From the NCBI GenBank assembly GCA_913065125.1, contig CAJYAG010000003.1:186001-250000 (forward strand): a DNA stretch of 64,000 nt, in the 5' to 3' direction. Below are positions 19,285 to 29,149 of this stretch, one piece after another (the stretch's first letter is position 1; every line of letters starts with the position of its first letter). The notes under the pieces are model-generated. The model was not told the DNA's origin. It did no database searches and saw only the letters and a list, made by a program, of their open reading frames with translations. The position numbers and the translations under genes were made by a program. This stretch comes from an uncultured Flavobacteriaceae bacterium. GTDB lineage: Bacteria; Bacteroidota; Bacteroidia; Flavobacteriales; Flavobacteriaceae.

Positions 19285-20718
19285 TTAATTTACATCCCAC
19301 CATAATTTAGTGTGTAAAGTATCTGGTCCTTGCGAAGCAATAACATCAGCATAATTATCTGGGTTGTTATCTCCAACAGACCCATCGTAAGCGTGTCTTA
19401 CAGGGATCTTTTGTACAAGTGCATAAGTAGAAGGAGTCAATGCAGGTGAATCCAATCTTCTCCACTCAGCCCAAGCCTCTGGTCCGTTTAAGAATAAAGA
19501 CATGTACTTTTCGTAAGCAATTTCTGCCATAGTTGGATCAACAAGAGCGCTTGTGTTTGCTGCAGTATAAATATTCATATCTGCAGTAGCAACACCCCAG
19601 TCCATCATAGACGCTTCAATACCCATTTTAAAATGTGCACGAGCACTACCACCACCAACATTCCATCCTTTCAAAGCAGCTTCTGCTAAAGAAAAGTGAG
19701 TTTGTGCTGCTGTATAGATTGCTACTTTGTATGTAGGATCTCCAATTACTGTATCTGTAATAAATGCATAATCCTTAGTATTACCATTCACTTTACCGTT
19801 TGGAGCTCCAGCGTATGGATCAGCAACAGCAGTATTTTGAGCTGGTTTTGTATACTTGAATTTTCTAGGGTCAGTTTTAGCATTCATAAAGCCCATAATT
19901 GTTTCAGACATCAAATAATCTTCACGACTAAAGAATCTATCTTCCCATGGGTTATCACTACCTTCATCAGAACCATAATTAAATCTTATGTTTTGAGAAT
20001 TGCTAGTAATTAATTTACCAGAAGCAACAGCTTGTTCAAATTTAGTCTTTGCAGTTCCTGCATCAATGTCTGAAATTCTTAAAGCCATAATCATTTTTAA
20101 TGTGTTACCAAAAGTAGCCCATCTTCCCATGTCTCCATCGAAAAGCATATCTCCTTGAGGTCCTGCATTTGCATTGATTTTTCCTAAAGCATCATCTACT
20201 TCTGCAAACATATAAGTGTACAGCTCTTGTTGGCTATCAAACTTAGGTTGAGTTCCTTGGATTCCTTTAAAGGCTTCTGACCAAGGTAAAGCTCCCCAAG
20301 TATCTGTCATATAGTGTAAAAAGTATGCTCTTAATAATTTAGCAACAGCAATTTGATTGTTGTTGTCACCAAAAGAAGCTACTACAGGTGCAGTATCTGG
20401 ATCTTCATTTACTTCAATAATCTTGTTTAAGTTTTGAATTGGTCCAGTGTACCAACCGTTATAGCTAAACGTTAAACCTGCATATCTAGAAGGTCCAGGA
20501 TACTGTCCTTCCGTAATGTGTTGTACATAATTTATACCGCTTACAGTTGTAATAACTGAAGACACCGATATTTGAGCTGATGGCAACAGTTGAGATGTAA
20601 CGGCAGCTGTAGGTCCATTTGGATTATTATTTATGTCTCCAAAATCAACAGTATCACATGAACTGATAATTGTAGCGGCAAACATAAAGACAGCTATTTT
20701 TTTAATTGTTTTTTTCAT
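19285..20718 (-). CDS. SusD/RagB family nutrient-binding outer membrane lipoprotein (operon 2)
   Basis: SusD-like_2-type lipoprotein of 477 aa. The lipobox is ISSC with Cys21; the mature start has DINNNPNGPTA, typical of the SusD-like_2 group, and QLLPSAQISV. The middle contains YFLHYMTDTWGALPWSEAFKG near 115, the group's characteristic region, and the C-terminal half includes GPEAWAEWRR near 415. Surface binding lipoprotein partnered with the SusC 11 bases upstream. It differs clearly in sequence from the SusD of operon 1, so the two operons probably take different substrates. Confidence 0.94.
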   Translation of the reverse strand: MKKTIKKIAVFMFAATIISSCDTVDFGDINNNPNGPTAAVTSQLLPSAQISVSSVITTVSGINYVQHITEGQYPGPSRYAGLTFSYNGWYTGPIQNLNKIIEVNEDPDTAPVVASFGDNNNQIAVAKLLRAYFLHYMTDTWGALPWSEAFKGIQGTQPKFDSQQELYTYMFAEVDDALGKINANAGPQGDMLFDGDMGRWATFGNTLKMIMALRISDIDAGTAKTKFEQAVASGKLITSNSQNIRFNYGSDEGSDNPWEDRFFSREDYLMSETIMGFMNAKTDPRKFKYTKPAQNTAVADPYAGAPNGKVNGNTKDYAFITDTVIGDPTYKVAIYTAAQTHFSLAEAALKGWNVGGGSARAHFKMGIEASMMDWGVATADMNIYTAANTSALVDPTMAEIAYEKYMSLFLNGPEAWAEWRRLDSPALTPSTYALVQKIPVRHAYDGSVGDNNPDNYADVIASQGPDTLHTKLWWDVN

Positions 20719-20729
20719 TTTATATATTT

Positions 20730-23700
20730 TTAAAATGTTAATTTTAAGTTCAATCCCAATGATCTTGTGCTTGGTAAAGTACCAGCTTCAGCCCAGTTCA
20801 CTCCAGATCTTTTTTCAATTTCTGAAGGATCAATCCAAGGAACGTCAGAGTAAATTAACCAAACGTTATTTGCAAAAGCTCCAATAGAAGCAGACTTGAT
20901 ATTAAATTTACTTACAAAATCTTTGTCTAAGTTGTAGTTAAATCTAATCGTTCTAAGTTTTGCATAAGTTGCATCGTGTAAGTTGTTTTCATAAACGTTA
21001 CCTAGGTTACCTAAGTAAAAATGATCTACAGCTTCTACGTATCTATCTACAACAGTACCGTCAGAAGTTGGGTTACCATCAGCATCTGTACCAGTTTGTA
21101 ATACACCTACGATATGAACACCACCACCATTAGCTACAGGATCTCTTTTAGGATTTCCTTTGTCGTTTAATCCAGCAGTTTTCATTGATAAACCTGAGTG
21201 GTCCATATATCTTTCTGTTCTTGAGTAGTATCTACCACCAACTTGGAAATCAAAACCTAAGCTTAAGCTCATGTTTTTATAATCGAAGTTTGTTGTAACA
21301 CCTCCTGTGAAATCAGGTAATAAAGAACCTAAGAATTTGTTAGGCTGTAAAGCAAAGTTACCACTTGCTTTGTACATGATTTCTCCGTTAGCTCCAGTTG
21401 CAAATCCTCTTCCGTAGAAAAGACCCCACTCTTCACCAACTCTTTCTTGTAATCTCATGTTAGATGTATAAGTACTTATATCTCTCGATAAAACACCATC
21501 ATAGATAAAATCTACAACTTTAGATAATGTTGCAAAGTTTAATGCCAAACCAAAAGTAAAGTCTTCAGTTCTAATAACATCTCCAGATAAACCTAATTCA
21601 ATACCAGAAGAAGTTGTTTTACCAGCATTTACTGTTACACCTGTATATCCAGTTGCTCCATCTAAAGGAACACGTACAGGAATACCTTCATCTTTTCTGT
21701 TAAAGTATGTAATATCTAAACCAAGTTTATTGTTAAAGAAAAACATTTCTGTTCCTATTTCTAATTCTTTTCTAATACCACCTTCTAAGATAGGATTTGC
21801 TTGCGTATTTGATACAGATAAAGTACCGTATCCGTTATACAAGTTTCCAGGATTAAAAACACTAGAAATTTGATAAGCACCAGGGAAGAAAGGAGAGGTA
21901 GAATAACCAGCTCTAACTTTAGCAAAGTTTAAAACATCATTTTTAGGTAATACTTTATGAGCTAAGAAACTTCCTGAAAATCCGTAAGTTTCAACTCTAT
22001 TTGCTGTTGGATTAGCTGTTGATCTCCAGTCAAATCTGTATGAAGCATCAAGATAAACCATACTTTTGTATCCGATAGAAGTTTTAGAAAATAAACCTCT
22101 AGATTCTGTTTGAGTAAGACCAGCACTTGTGTTTACTGCATCTTTAGAACCTGCTAAGTTATAGAATAATGGAATAGTTAAACCTCCAGCAGAACTTGCG
22201 CTTAAAGATTTGTTTTCAAATTCACTTATTTCAGTACCGATAGAAAAATCAACATCTAACACGTCATCCATAAACTTATTAGTGTAGTTAGCCATTGCAA
22301 AAAATTCTTTTGTAGTAGCTCTAGACTGAGACTCTGAATAGAAAGATTGATCTAATAAACTTTTAGTTGTTCCTCTATCATCATTATGGTATGAGTTAAA
22401 AGTTCTTCTAACTTCTGCAGTAAATGAAATGTTGTCATTAAAAGTATAATTAGCACCTATTTTACCATATACAGCATTTTTATTGTTATGCTTTAAGTTC
22501 TCATAAGAATGTAAGTAAGGAGAATCCCAATATAATGGCTTAGTACTACGTGGACTATTAATATTCCAAGAAACAAGGTTACCTTGTTGCTCATAGTTTC
22601 TTAATCTTTTAAAGTCTAATTGTCTTTGCCACCATTGGTTAAAGTTAGACCCTAAGTTTCCATATCCTTGATCAGGATTGTTTAGTAATTGTCTGCTATC
22701 ATAATTCATGTTAACAAAAAATTCTAAATTATCTGAAACGTTGTATTTAGCATTTAAAGCAATTCTAGTCTGCTCTCTTTTAGAATTAGGAATCACCCCA
22801 TTTTGTTGTAAATAAGAAACTGAAGTTCTGAAAGAATAATCTTCGTCAGCCTTACTAAATGATACAGTTGCATTTTGAGTTAAAGAAACATCGTAGAATG
22901 TGTCAATATCATTTTCTGTAGGAGACCAAGGTCTTAATTCTCCAAAAGTTGGAGCTCCTTGGATCCATGAATCCCAGTGACGAACCATTGTTCCATCTAA
23001 TTTAGGACCCCAAGACTCATCTGCGTAAAACTCAGGTATTTTTTGACCATCAAAAGACGCCCAAGAAGCAGGGTCAATTGCAGGGTTGTATGTAAAAGTA
23101 CTCCAAGATTGGCTATACCCACCACCATACTCATTTTGCATTTCTGGTAAGTTTGTTACAGAGTTTACAGTAGTTGCATAATCTACATTTATAGATGCAG
23201 CACCTTTTTCTGCTTGTTTTGTAGTAATAACAATAACTCCGTTTCTACCATCAGGACCATAAATAGCTGTTGCAGAACCACCTTTAAGTACAGAGATGTC
23301 TGCAATGTTGTCTGTGTTAATGTCAGAAGAAGCATATACTTTAATACCATCTACAACATAAAGAACATTCGTTTCACCCCTTAATTTAATTTGAGAAGAT
23401 CCGAAAGTAGAACTGTTGTTACCAACAATTTGTACCCCAGAAATTTTACCAGCTAAAGAGTTAGAAATATCAACTTCTTTTCCTTTAGTTAAAGCCTCAC
23501 CCTTTACGGATTGTTGAGAGAAACCTAAGGCTTTCTTGTCTCTTTTAATTCCTAGACCAGTAACTACTACTTCGTCTAAAACATTTGCATCTTCTTTCAT
23601 ACTTACATTTATAGTATTAGAAGAGCCTACTTTTCTTTCAACTGTTGTGTACCCTAAGTAACTAAAACTAAGAACATCTCCTGTTTTAGCTCTGATAGAA

Positions 23701-23879
23701 TATTTTCCATCGAAATCAGTTTCTGTACCTGTAGTTGTTCCTTTGATTAGGACACTAACTCCTGGTAAAGCACCTGAATTGTCAGAAACTGTACCCGAAA
23801 CAGTTTTTTCCTGTGCAAAAGAAATTTGCACGACCAACGCTAGTAATAGCGTTAAAATTCCATTAAACTTTGTTTTCAT
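20730..23879 (-). CDS. SusC/RagA family TonB-linked outer membrane protein (operon 2)
   Basis: TonB-dependent channel of 1049 aa. Signal peptide and first about 105 residues nearly repeat those of the SusC of operon 1 (MKTKFNGILTLLLALVVQ; SGALPGVSVLIKGTTTGTE; NVLDEVVVTGLG). The plug then diverges (LRGETNVLYVVDGIKVYASS near 172; YGPDGRNGVIVITT near 210), as does the barrel, which ends GLNLKLTF with terminal Phe. Start set at the ATG at 23879, matching the other SusC and leaving the promoter outside the gene. Imports a ligand with its SusD partner; substrate unknown. Confidence 0.96.
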   Translation of the reverse strand: MKTKFNGILTLLLALVVQISFAQEKTVSGTVSDNSGALPGVSVLIKGTTTGTETDFDGKYSIRAKTGDVLSFSYLGYTTVERKVGSSNTINVSMKEDANVLDEVVVTGLGIKRDKKALGFSQQSVKGEALTKGKEVDISNSLAGKISGVQIVGNNSSTFGSSQIKLRGETNVLYVVDGIKVYASSDINTDNIADISVLKGGSATAIYGPDGRNGVIVITTKQAEKGAASINVDYATTVNSVTNLPEMQNEYGGGYSQSWSTFTYNPAIDPASWASFDGQKIPEFYADESWGPKLDGTMVRHWDSWIQGAPTFGELRPWSPTENDIDTFYDVSLTQNATVSFSKADEDYSFRTSVSYLQQNGVIPNSKREQTRIALNAKYNVSDNLEFFVNMNYDSRQLLNNPDQGYGNLGSNFNQWWQRQLDFKRLRNYEQQGNLVSWNINSPRSTKPLYWDSPYLHSYENLKHNNKNAVYGKIGANYTFNDNISFTAEVRRTFNSYHNDDRGTTKSLLDQSFYSESQSRATTKEFFAMANYTNKFMDDVLDVDFSIGTEISEFENKSLSASSAGGLTIPLFYNLAGSKDAVNTSAGLTQTESRGLFSKTSIGYKSMVYLDASYRFDWRSTANPTANRVETYGFSGSFLAHKVLPKNDVLNFAKVRAGYSTSPFFPGAYQISSVFNPGNLYNGYGTLSVSNTQANPILEGGIRKELEIGTEMFFFNNKLGLDITYFNRKDEGIPVRVPLDGATGYTGVTVNAGKTTSSGIELGLSGDVIRTEDFTFGLALNFATLSKVVDFIYDGVLSRDISTYTSNMRLQERVGEEWGLFYGRGFATGANGEIMYKASGNFALQPNKFLGSLLPDFTGGVTTNFDYKNMSLSLGFDFQVGGRYYSRTERYMDHSGLSMKTAGLNDKGNPKRDPVANGGGVHIVGVLQTGTDADGNPTSDGTVVDRYVEAVDHFYLGNLGNVYENNLHDATYAKLRTIRFNYNLDKDFVSKFNIKSASIGAFANNVWLIYSDVPWIDPSEIEKRSGVNWAEAGTLPSTRSLGLNLKLTF

Positions 23880-23906
23880 TGTGTAATTATTTGAATTAAT
23901 TAGAGC

Positions 23907-23937
23907 CAAAAATCATAAATAAAAGTTAAATACACAA
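23907..23937 (-). promoter_or_regulatory. Predicted promoter of susCD operon 2
   Basis: Minus-strand TTG (23937-23935), 20-base spacer and GATTTTTG (23914-23907), the same elements as at susCD operon 1. The short leader TAATTATTTGAATTAATT (reading the plus strand) is shared as well. Confidence 0.6.
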
Positions 23938-23997
23938 CTAAAATACTAAAAAATGTTAAATTAATTATAAATCAAAGTCAAGTTTTACCTAGCAATA

Positions 23998-25671
23998 TTA
24001 AAATAATGTTATTAATTTGATAGATAAAATAGAAGCGTTTATTGCAGTTGTTCTTGTTGTTGATTTGCCATATGTATAAGAAATATCGATTGCATTCTTG
24101 TTTTTAATAAAGTTGTATCCAAAACCTAATGAGTATAAAACACTATTGTTTTCGTTTAAATTAAAAACCCCAACATCATGAATGCTATACAGGTAAGAAT
24201 TATTTTTAGTGATAAGTCGAAGTTCGCTATTTAGATATGAAAACTTTGAAGCAAATATTGATTGTTCATTAAAACCTCTAATGCTATTTGTTCCTCCTTC
24301 TCTAAAAAGCTCATTGTTTAAATAAAAGTCAGAAAACAAGAAACCGCTTATGCTTCTTAAAAATAGAGCTGTTTTGTTTGAAGTTTTTATGACGCCAGAA
24401 CTTGTGAGATGTAATAAAAGTTGCTTATTTTTTGTGTTTGTGTGTCTTGATCCGTAAGAAATGTTAAAATTAATAGTAATCTCATTTTTTTTTTGTGAAT
24501 CGTAAAACATTCCAAGACCAACCATTTTTTTATCAAAACTAGAAATGTTGTTTGCAATTGAGTTTACTGTGGAACTCTCTGTGGAAAATATAAAAGATGC
24601 ATCTATAAATTGGTTTAAAGGATAACTCAATAAAATTTTTGAGCTTGTGTTGGTGTAAGTAGAATCGTTTCTAAATATATTAAAAGAAGCTTGTGTACTA
24701 ATTTTACTATTAAAAAGGTACGGTACTTTTGTGCTTAGGGTCACATCTTGTTTGTTATGGCTGTTATTTTTCCAATTGATTTTTATTTCTTCTCCTTTAT
24801 TAAAAATATTCACCAAGTTCAAATCTAAATAGCCTCTAAAATTCAGTTTTTTGTTTTCGGTAGAAAAATTAATCAATCCATCAAAGCTGTTAGCGTTTTT
24901 CTTTTTTAAATATACATACAGAATTGTTGAGTCTTTACTGAATAAAATCTCTGGTTTTTTAATTTCTGAAGCAAAATGTAATCGATTTATTTTTTTAGAG
25001 ATTTCTTCAATTCTACTTTCAGTGATTGCAACCTTCTTATTTAATTTTAAATAATGACTGATAAAAGCTGGTGGAAAATCTGTATATCCGTTTAAAATTG
25101 TTTTGTTGATGCTTCTTTTTTTAGAATAGCTAATTTGAAGTTCTGTATAAAGAGATTGATTTTTGAGGTTTGTGTTTATCAATTTAACTTTAGAAAAAAG
25201 TTGACCGTTTTCAGTTAGGTATTTGTTGATAGAGCTTAATAAAGGTTTTAGTTTCTTATTTTCAAGAATCAAAAACTTATTTTTGGTTTTTAAATTTAAT
25301 GCTAGAAGAACTTTTGCGTCTTTTGGGTTTACCTTTATATATACGTCATTTATTTTTGTTCCTAATCTTACATAATATATGTGTTTCTTTTTTCGTTGAT
25401 GGATGCTATCAACTAATAAGGTGTAATATCCTTTTTCTTTTAAAATGTTTAGAACACTGTCTTTTGTGTAGTTAAGTGCTGCTTTCTTATTAAATGCACT
25501 TTTATAAACAATGTTTTTGATAGTGTTGTTTTCGATACTGTCTTTACTTTTTATATTTAAAGTATAGTTACTGTTTTCCTGACCGTAAGTTGTGCCAACA
25601 AAAAAACTAAAAAAAAGTATATATATAAAAGGTGTAAATTTTTTATTCAAAATCAATAAATCTATAGCCAT
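23998..25671 (-). CDS. Omp85/BamA-TamA-like outer membrane protein
   Basis: Predicted outer membrane protein of 557 aa. After an N-terminal signal segment ending near TTYGQ, residues about 35-240 look like POTRA-type repeats (for example VLNILKEKGYYTLLVD). The C-terminal half is a beta-barrel with the Omp85 lid-lock motif as IRGF within GGTNSIRGFNEQSIFASKF near 468-490 and a terminal Phe (SIKLITLF). Omp85 proteins insert or secrete proteins or lipids at the outer membrane. It is shorter than BamA (about 800 aa) and lacks a recognisable passenger or TamB partner nearby. I prefer the ATG at 25671 over one at 25701. Divergent from the str operon. Confidence 0.83.
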   Translation of the reverse strand: MAIDLLILNKKFTPFIYILFFSFFVGTTYGQENSNYTLNIKSKDSIENNTIKNIVYKSAFNKKAALNYTKDSVLNILKEKGYYTLLVDSIHQRKKKHIYYVRLGTKINDVYIKVNPKDAKVLLALNLKTKNKFLILENKKLKPLLSSINKYLTENGQLFSKVKLINTNLKNQSLYTELQISYSKKRSINKTILNGYTDFPPAFISHYLKLNKKVAITESRIEEISKKINRLHFASEIKKPEILFSKDSTILYVYLKKKNANSFDGLINFSTENKKLNFRGYLDLNLVNIFNKGEEIKINWKNNSHNKQDVTLSTKVPYLFNSKISTQASFNIFRNDSTYTNTSSKILLSYPLNQFIDASFIFSTESSTVNSIANNISSFDKKMVGLGMFYDSQKKNEITINFNISYGSRHTNTKNKQLLLHLTSSGVIKTSNKTALFLRSISGFLFSDFYLNNELFREGGTNSIRGFNEQSIFASKFSYLNSELRLITKNNSYLYSIHDVGVFNLNENNSVLYSLGFGYNFIKNKNAIDISYTYGKSTTRTTAINASILSIKLITLF

Positions 25672-25737
25672 TAAAAGTAAGTTGAAAATTATAATTAGCA
25701 ATAAAAAAATATTGTTTTAAAAAATAACTTGCTGACA

Positions 25738-25768
25738 TTTGAATAATTAGAAATTAATTGTACATTTG
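25738..25768 (+). promoter_or_regulatory. Promoter of the str-S10-spc-alpha cluster
   Basis: TTTG at 25738-25741, 19-base spacer, TACATTTG at 25761-25768: an exact match to the Bacteroidota TTTG / TAnnTTTG promoter. A small CTCTT-AAA-AAGAG hairpin follows at 25773-25785, within the about 50-base leader of rpsL. Confidence 0.8.
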
Positions 25769-25824
25769 CAAACTCTTAAAAAGAGACAAATTATAAATAA
25801 AAACGTAATTATTAACAATTTAGT

Positions 25825-26199
25825 ATGCCAACGATACAACAATTAGTACGTAAAGGAAGAACCAAAATAACTAAGAAGAGTAAATCGGCTGCTTTGAAAT
25901 CATGTCCTCAAAGAAGAGGAGTATGTACACGTGTTTATACTACAACACCTAAGAAACCTAACTCTGCGATGCGTAAAGTAGCCAGAGTAAGATTAACGAA
26001 CGGTAATGAGATAAATGCATACATTCCTGGAGAAGGACATAATTTGCAAGAGCACTCGATAGTATTAGTTAGAGGAGGAAGGGTAAAAGATTTGCCAGGA
26101 GTAAAGTATCACGTAGTCCGTGGAGCTTTAGATACAGCGGGAGTTGAGGGAAGAACTCAGCGTAGATCAAAGTATGGTGCAAAACGCCCAAAGAAGTAA
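25825..26199 (+). CDS. rpsL: 30S ribosomal protein S12
   Basis: S12 (124 aa), decoding-centre protein of the small subunit. Conserved loops PKKPNSA and [10 protein letters not shown] are intact; both lysines whose substitution gives streptomycin resistance in other bacteria (K43 and K88 in E. coli numbering) are wild-type. It is the first gene of the supercluster, preceded by a clear promoter. The 27-base gap to rpsG has no terminator, so rpsL-rpsG-fusA-rpsJ form one unit. Confidence 0.98.
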   Translation: MPTIQQLVRKGRTKITKKSKSAALKSCPQRRGVCTRVYTTTPKKPNSAMRKVARVRLTNGNEINAYIPGEGHNLQEHSIVLVRGGRVKDLPGVKYHVVRGALDTAGVEGRTQRRSKYGAKRPKK

Positions 26200-26226
26200 T
26201 TTTATTAACTTTTTTAATGTAAAGAC

Positions 26227-26703
26227 ATGAGAAAAAGAAGAGCGAAAAAAAGAATTCTTTTACCAGATCCAAAATTTAACGATCAATTAGTTACACGTTT
26301 TGTAAACAACTTAATGTGGGATGGTAAAAAATCAGTAGCCTTTAAAGTATTTTACGACGCGTTAGACCTCGTAGAAGAAAGAAAAGGTGAAGAAGAAAAA
26401 TCAGCATTAGAAATTTGGAAAGAAGCATTATCAAATGTAATGCCTCACGTAGAAGTTAGATCTAAACGTGTAGGTGGAGCAACATTCCAAATCCCAATGC
26501 AAATTAGACCAGATAGAAAAGTTTCTTTAGCTATCAAGTGGTTAATCTTACACACACGTAAGAGAAATGAAAAGACAATGGCTCAACGTTTAGCTGCAGA
26601 AGTATTAGCTGCATCTAAAGAAGAAGGAGCTGCTGTTAAGAAAAGAGTTGATGTTCACAAAATGGCAGAAGCTAATAAAGCATTCTCTCACTTTAGATTT
26701 TAA
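26227..26703 (+). CDS. rpsG: 30S ribosomal protein S7
   Basis: S7 (158 aa) nucleates assembly of the 30S head and contacts the E-site tRNA. Recognised by [15 protein letters not shown] at the start, [16 protein letters not shown] near residue 78 and the C-terminal [15 protein letters not shown]. Full length. Three bases separate it from fusA. In E. coli S7 represses the str operon; no equivalent site is evident in the short gaps here. Confidence 0.98.
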   Translation: MRKRRAKKRILLPDPKFNDQLVTRFVNNLMWDGKKSVAFKVFYDALDLVEERKGEEEKSALEIWKEALSNVMPHVEVRSKRVGGATFQIPMQIRPDRKVSLAIKWLILHTRKRNEKTMAQRLAAEVLAASKEEGAAVKKRVDVHKMAEANKAFSHFRF

Positions 26704-26706
26704 GAA

Positions 26707-28824
26707 ATGGCTAGAGATTTAAAATATACAAGAAATATTGGTATTGCAGCACATATTGATGCTGGAAAAACAACTACAACAGAACGTGTTTTGTATTATA
26801 CAGGGGTTTCTCACAAAATTGGGGAAGTTCATGATGGTGCAGCGACAATGGACTGGATGGAACAAGAGCAAGAAAGAGGTATTACTATTACTTCTGCAGC
26901 GACTACTTGTACTTGGCAATTTCCATTAGAAAATGCACAGCCGACTCCAGATACTAAAGGGTATCACTTTAATATTATTGATACTCCAGGCCACGTTGAT
27001 TTTACAGTAGAGGTAAATCGTTCATTAAGAGTTCTTGATGGATTGGTTTTCTTATTTAGTGCAGTTGATGGTGTTGAACCTCAGTCTGAAACTAACTGGA
27101 GGTTAGCTGATAACTACAAAGTGCCTAGGATTGGTTTTGTTAATAAAATGGATCGTCAAGGGTCTGATTTTATGATGGTTTGTCAACAGGTAAAAGATAT
27201 GTTAAAATCAAACGCGGTGCCAATCGTTTTAAACATTGGTGACGAAGAAGATTTTAGAGGTATTGTTGATTTAGTGAAAAATCGTGCTATTGTATGGCAT
27301 GATGAAACTCAAGGAGCAACTTTCGATGTGATTGAAATTCCTGAGGATATGAAGGAAGAAGCTCGTAAATATCGTGCACTTTTAATTGAAGAAGTAGCAA
27401 GTTATGATGAGGATCTTTTAGAGAAATTTATGGAGGATGAAGATTCAATTACAGAAGAAGAGGTGCATAGAGCATTGAGAGCCGCTGTAATGGATATGGC
27501 TATCATCCCTATGATTTGTGGATCAGCATTTAAAAATAAAGGTGTGCAGTTCTTATTAGATGCTGTATGTCGTTATTTACCTTCTCCTATGGATAAAGAA
27601 GGTATTGTTGGTATAAATCCAGATACAGATAAAGAAGAAATTCGTAGACCAGATGTAAAGGAGCCTTTTGCTGCTTTAGCATTTAAAATTGCTACCGATC
27701 CTTTCGTAGGACGTTTAGCATTCTTTAGATCTTATTCTGGTAGATTAGATGCAGGTTCTTACGTTTTAAATAATCGTTCAGGTAAAAAAGAACGTATTTC
27801 TCGTATCTATCAAATGCACGCAAATAAACAAAATGCAATCGATTATATCGAAGCAGGAGATATTGGTGCAGCTGTAGGATTTAAATCTATCAAGACAGGA
27901 GATACTTTATCAGACGAAAAACATCCAATTGTTTTAGAATCTATGGATTTTCCAGATCCAGTAATTGGTATTGCAGTTGAGCCGAAAACAAAAGCAGATG
28001 TAGATAAATTAGGTCTGTCTTTAGCAAAATTAGCTGAAGAAGATCCAACGTTTCAGGTAAGAACTGACGAAGCTTCAGGACAGACTATTATTTCTGGAAT
28101 GGGTGAGTTACATTTAGATATTATTGTTGATCGTTTAAAACGTGAATTCAAAGTAGAAGTAAACGAAGGTCAGCCACAAGTTGAGTATAAAGAAGCTATT
28201 ACTGCTTCTGCAGATCATAGAGAGGTTTATAAAAAACAATCTGGTGGACGTGGAAAATTTGCAGACATTGTATTTACGATGGAACCTGCAGATGAAGGTG
28301 TTCATGGATTGGTATTCGAATCTGTTATTAAAGGTGGTAATGTGCCAAAAGAATTTGTTCCTTCTATTGAGAAAGGATTCCAGATGGCAATGAAAAACGG
28401 ACCTTTAGCAGGATACGAAATGGATTCTTTAAAAGTAACATTGAAAGATGGTTCTTTCCATGCTGTAGATTCTGATCAGTTATCTTTTGAGATTGCTGCT
28501 AAATTAGGATTCAAAGCTGCTGCAAAAGCTGCAAAAGCGAAGATCATGGAACCTATTATGAAGTTAGAAGTACTTACTCCTGAAGAAAACATGGGGGATA
28601 TAGTTGGAGACTTAAATAGAAGAAGAGGACAAGTATCTGACATGAGTGATAGAGCTGGAGCAAAAGTGGTAAAAGCTACCGTTCCATTATCAGAAATGTT
28701 TGGATATGTTACTGCGTTAAGAACAATGTCATCAGGTAGAGCAACATCAACAATGGAATTTTCTCACTATGCAGAAACTCCATCTAATGTTTCTGAAGAT
28801 GTAATTGCAAAAGCAAAAGGATAA
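26707..28824 (+). CDS. fusA: Elongation factor G
   Basis: Translational GTPase (705 aa) that drives mRNA-tRNA translocation. G1 is [12 protein letters not shown] near residue 16, G2 within [13 protein letters not shown]3 DTPGHVDFT near 91 and G4 NKMD near 147. Domains II-V follow, including GRGKFADIV and the C-terminal [14 protein letters not shown]. The segment between G2 and G3 carries the small insertion common in Bacteroidota EF-G. No tuf gene follows, unlike the proteobacterial str operon; rpsJ comes next after 19 bases. Confidence 0.98.
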   Translation: MARDLKYTRNIGIAAHIDAGKTTTTERVLYYTGVSHKIGEVHDGAATMDWMEQEQERGITITSAATTCTWQFPLENAQPTPDTKGYHFNIIDTPGHVDFTVEVNRSLRVLDGLVFLFSAVDGVEPQSETNWRLADNYKVPRIGFVNKMDRQGSDFMMVCQQVKDMLKSNAVPIVLNIGDEEDFRGIVDLVKNRAIVWHDETQGATFDVIEIPEDMKEEARKYRALLIEEVASYDEDLLEKFMEDEDSITEEEVHRALRAAVMDMAIIPMICGSAFKNKGVQFLLDAVCRYLPSPMDKEGIVGINPDTDKEEIRRPDVKEPFAALAFKIATDPFVGRLAFFRSYSGRLDAGSYVLNNRSGKKERISRIYQMHANKQNAIDYIEAGDIGAAVGFKSIKTGDTLSDEKHPIVLESMDFPDPVIGIAVEPKTKADVDKLGLSLAKLAEEDPTFQVRTDEASGQTIISGMGELHLDIIVDRLKREFKVEVNEGQPQVEYKEAITASADHREVYKKQSGGRGKFADIVFTMEPADEGVHGLVFESVIKGGNVPKEFVPSIEKGFQMAMKNGPLAGYEMDSLKVTLKDGSFHAVDSDQLSFEIAAKLGFKAAAKAAKAKIMEPIMKLEVLTPEENMGDIVGDLNRRRGQVSDMSDRAGAKVVKATVPLSEMFGYVTALRTMSSGRATSTMEFSHYAETPSNVSEDVIAKAKG

Positions 28825-28843
28825 TTTACTAAATAGATAAAAA

Positions 28844-29149
28844 ATGAGTCAAAAAATTAGAATCAAATTAAAGTCTTATGATTACAATTTAGTAGATAAA
28901 TCTGCTGAGAAAATCGTAAAGACAGTAAAGAGTACGGGAGCATTAGTAAATGGTCCAATTCCTTTACCAACACATAAAAAGATTTTTACAGTATTGCGTT
29001 CACCACACGTAAACAAAAAATCTAGAGAGCAATTTCAATTATCTGCTTACAAAAGATTATTAGACATTTATAGTTCTTCTTCGAAAACTATTGATGCTTT
29101 AATGAAACTTGAGTTACCAAGCGGTGTAGAAGTTGAGATCAAAGTATAA
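28844..29149 (+). CDS. rpsJ: 30S ribosomal protein S10
   Basis: S10 (101 aa), a 30S head protein that in many bacteria also acts with NusB in transcription antitermination. Typical motifs are [20 protein letters not shown] and [25 protein letters not shown]. Here it is the end of the str transcript segment: the next gene, rplC, lies 300 bases on, beyond a structured region with an intrinsic terminator. rpsJ is therefore likely expressed at str-operon level, while the rest of the S10 genes depend on readthrough. Confidence 0.98.
   Translation: MSQKIRIKLKSYDYNLVDKSAEKIVKTVKSTGALVNGPIPLPTHKKIFTVLRSPHVNKKSREQFQLSAYKRLLDIYSSSSKTIDALMKLELPSGVEVEIKV

Noticed and set aside
25697..25737. Divergent promoter for the Omp85-like gene
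   Set aside because: No clear minus-strand TTG plus TAnnTTTG pair could be placed between its start and the rpsL promoter.
25825..26199. Possible streptomycin-resistance mutation in rpsL
   Set aside because: Both critical lysine positions (PKKPNSA and RVKDLPGV) are wild-type.
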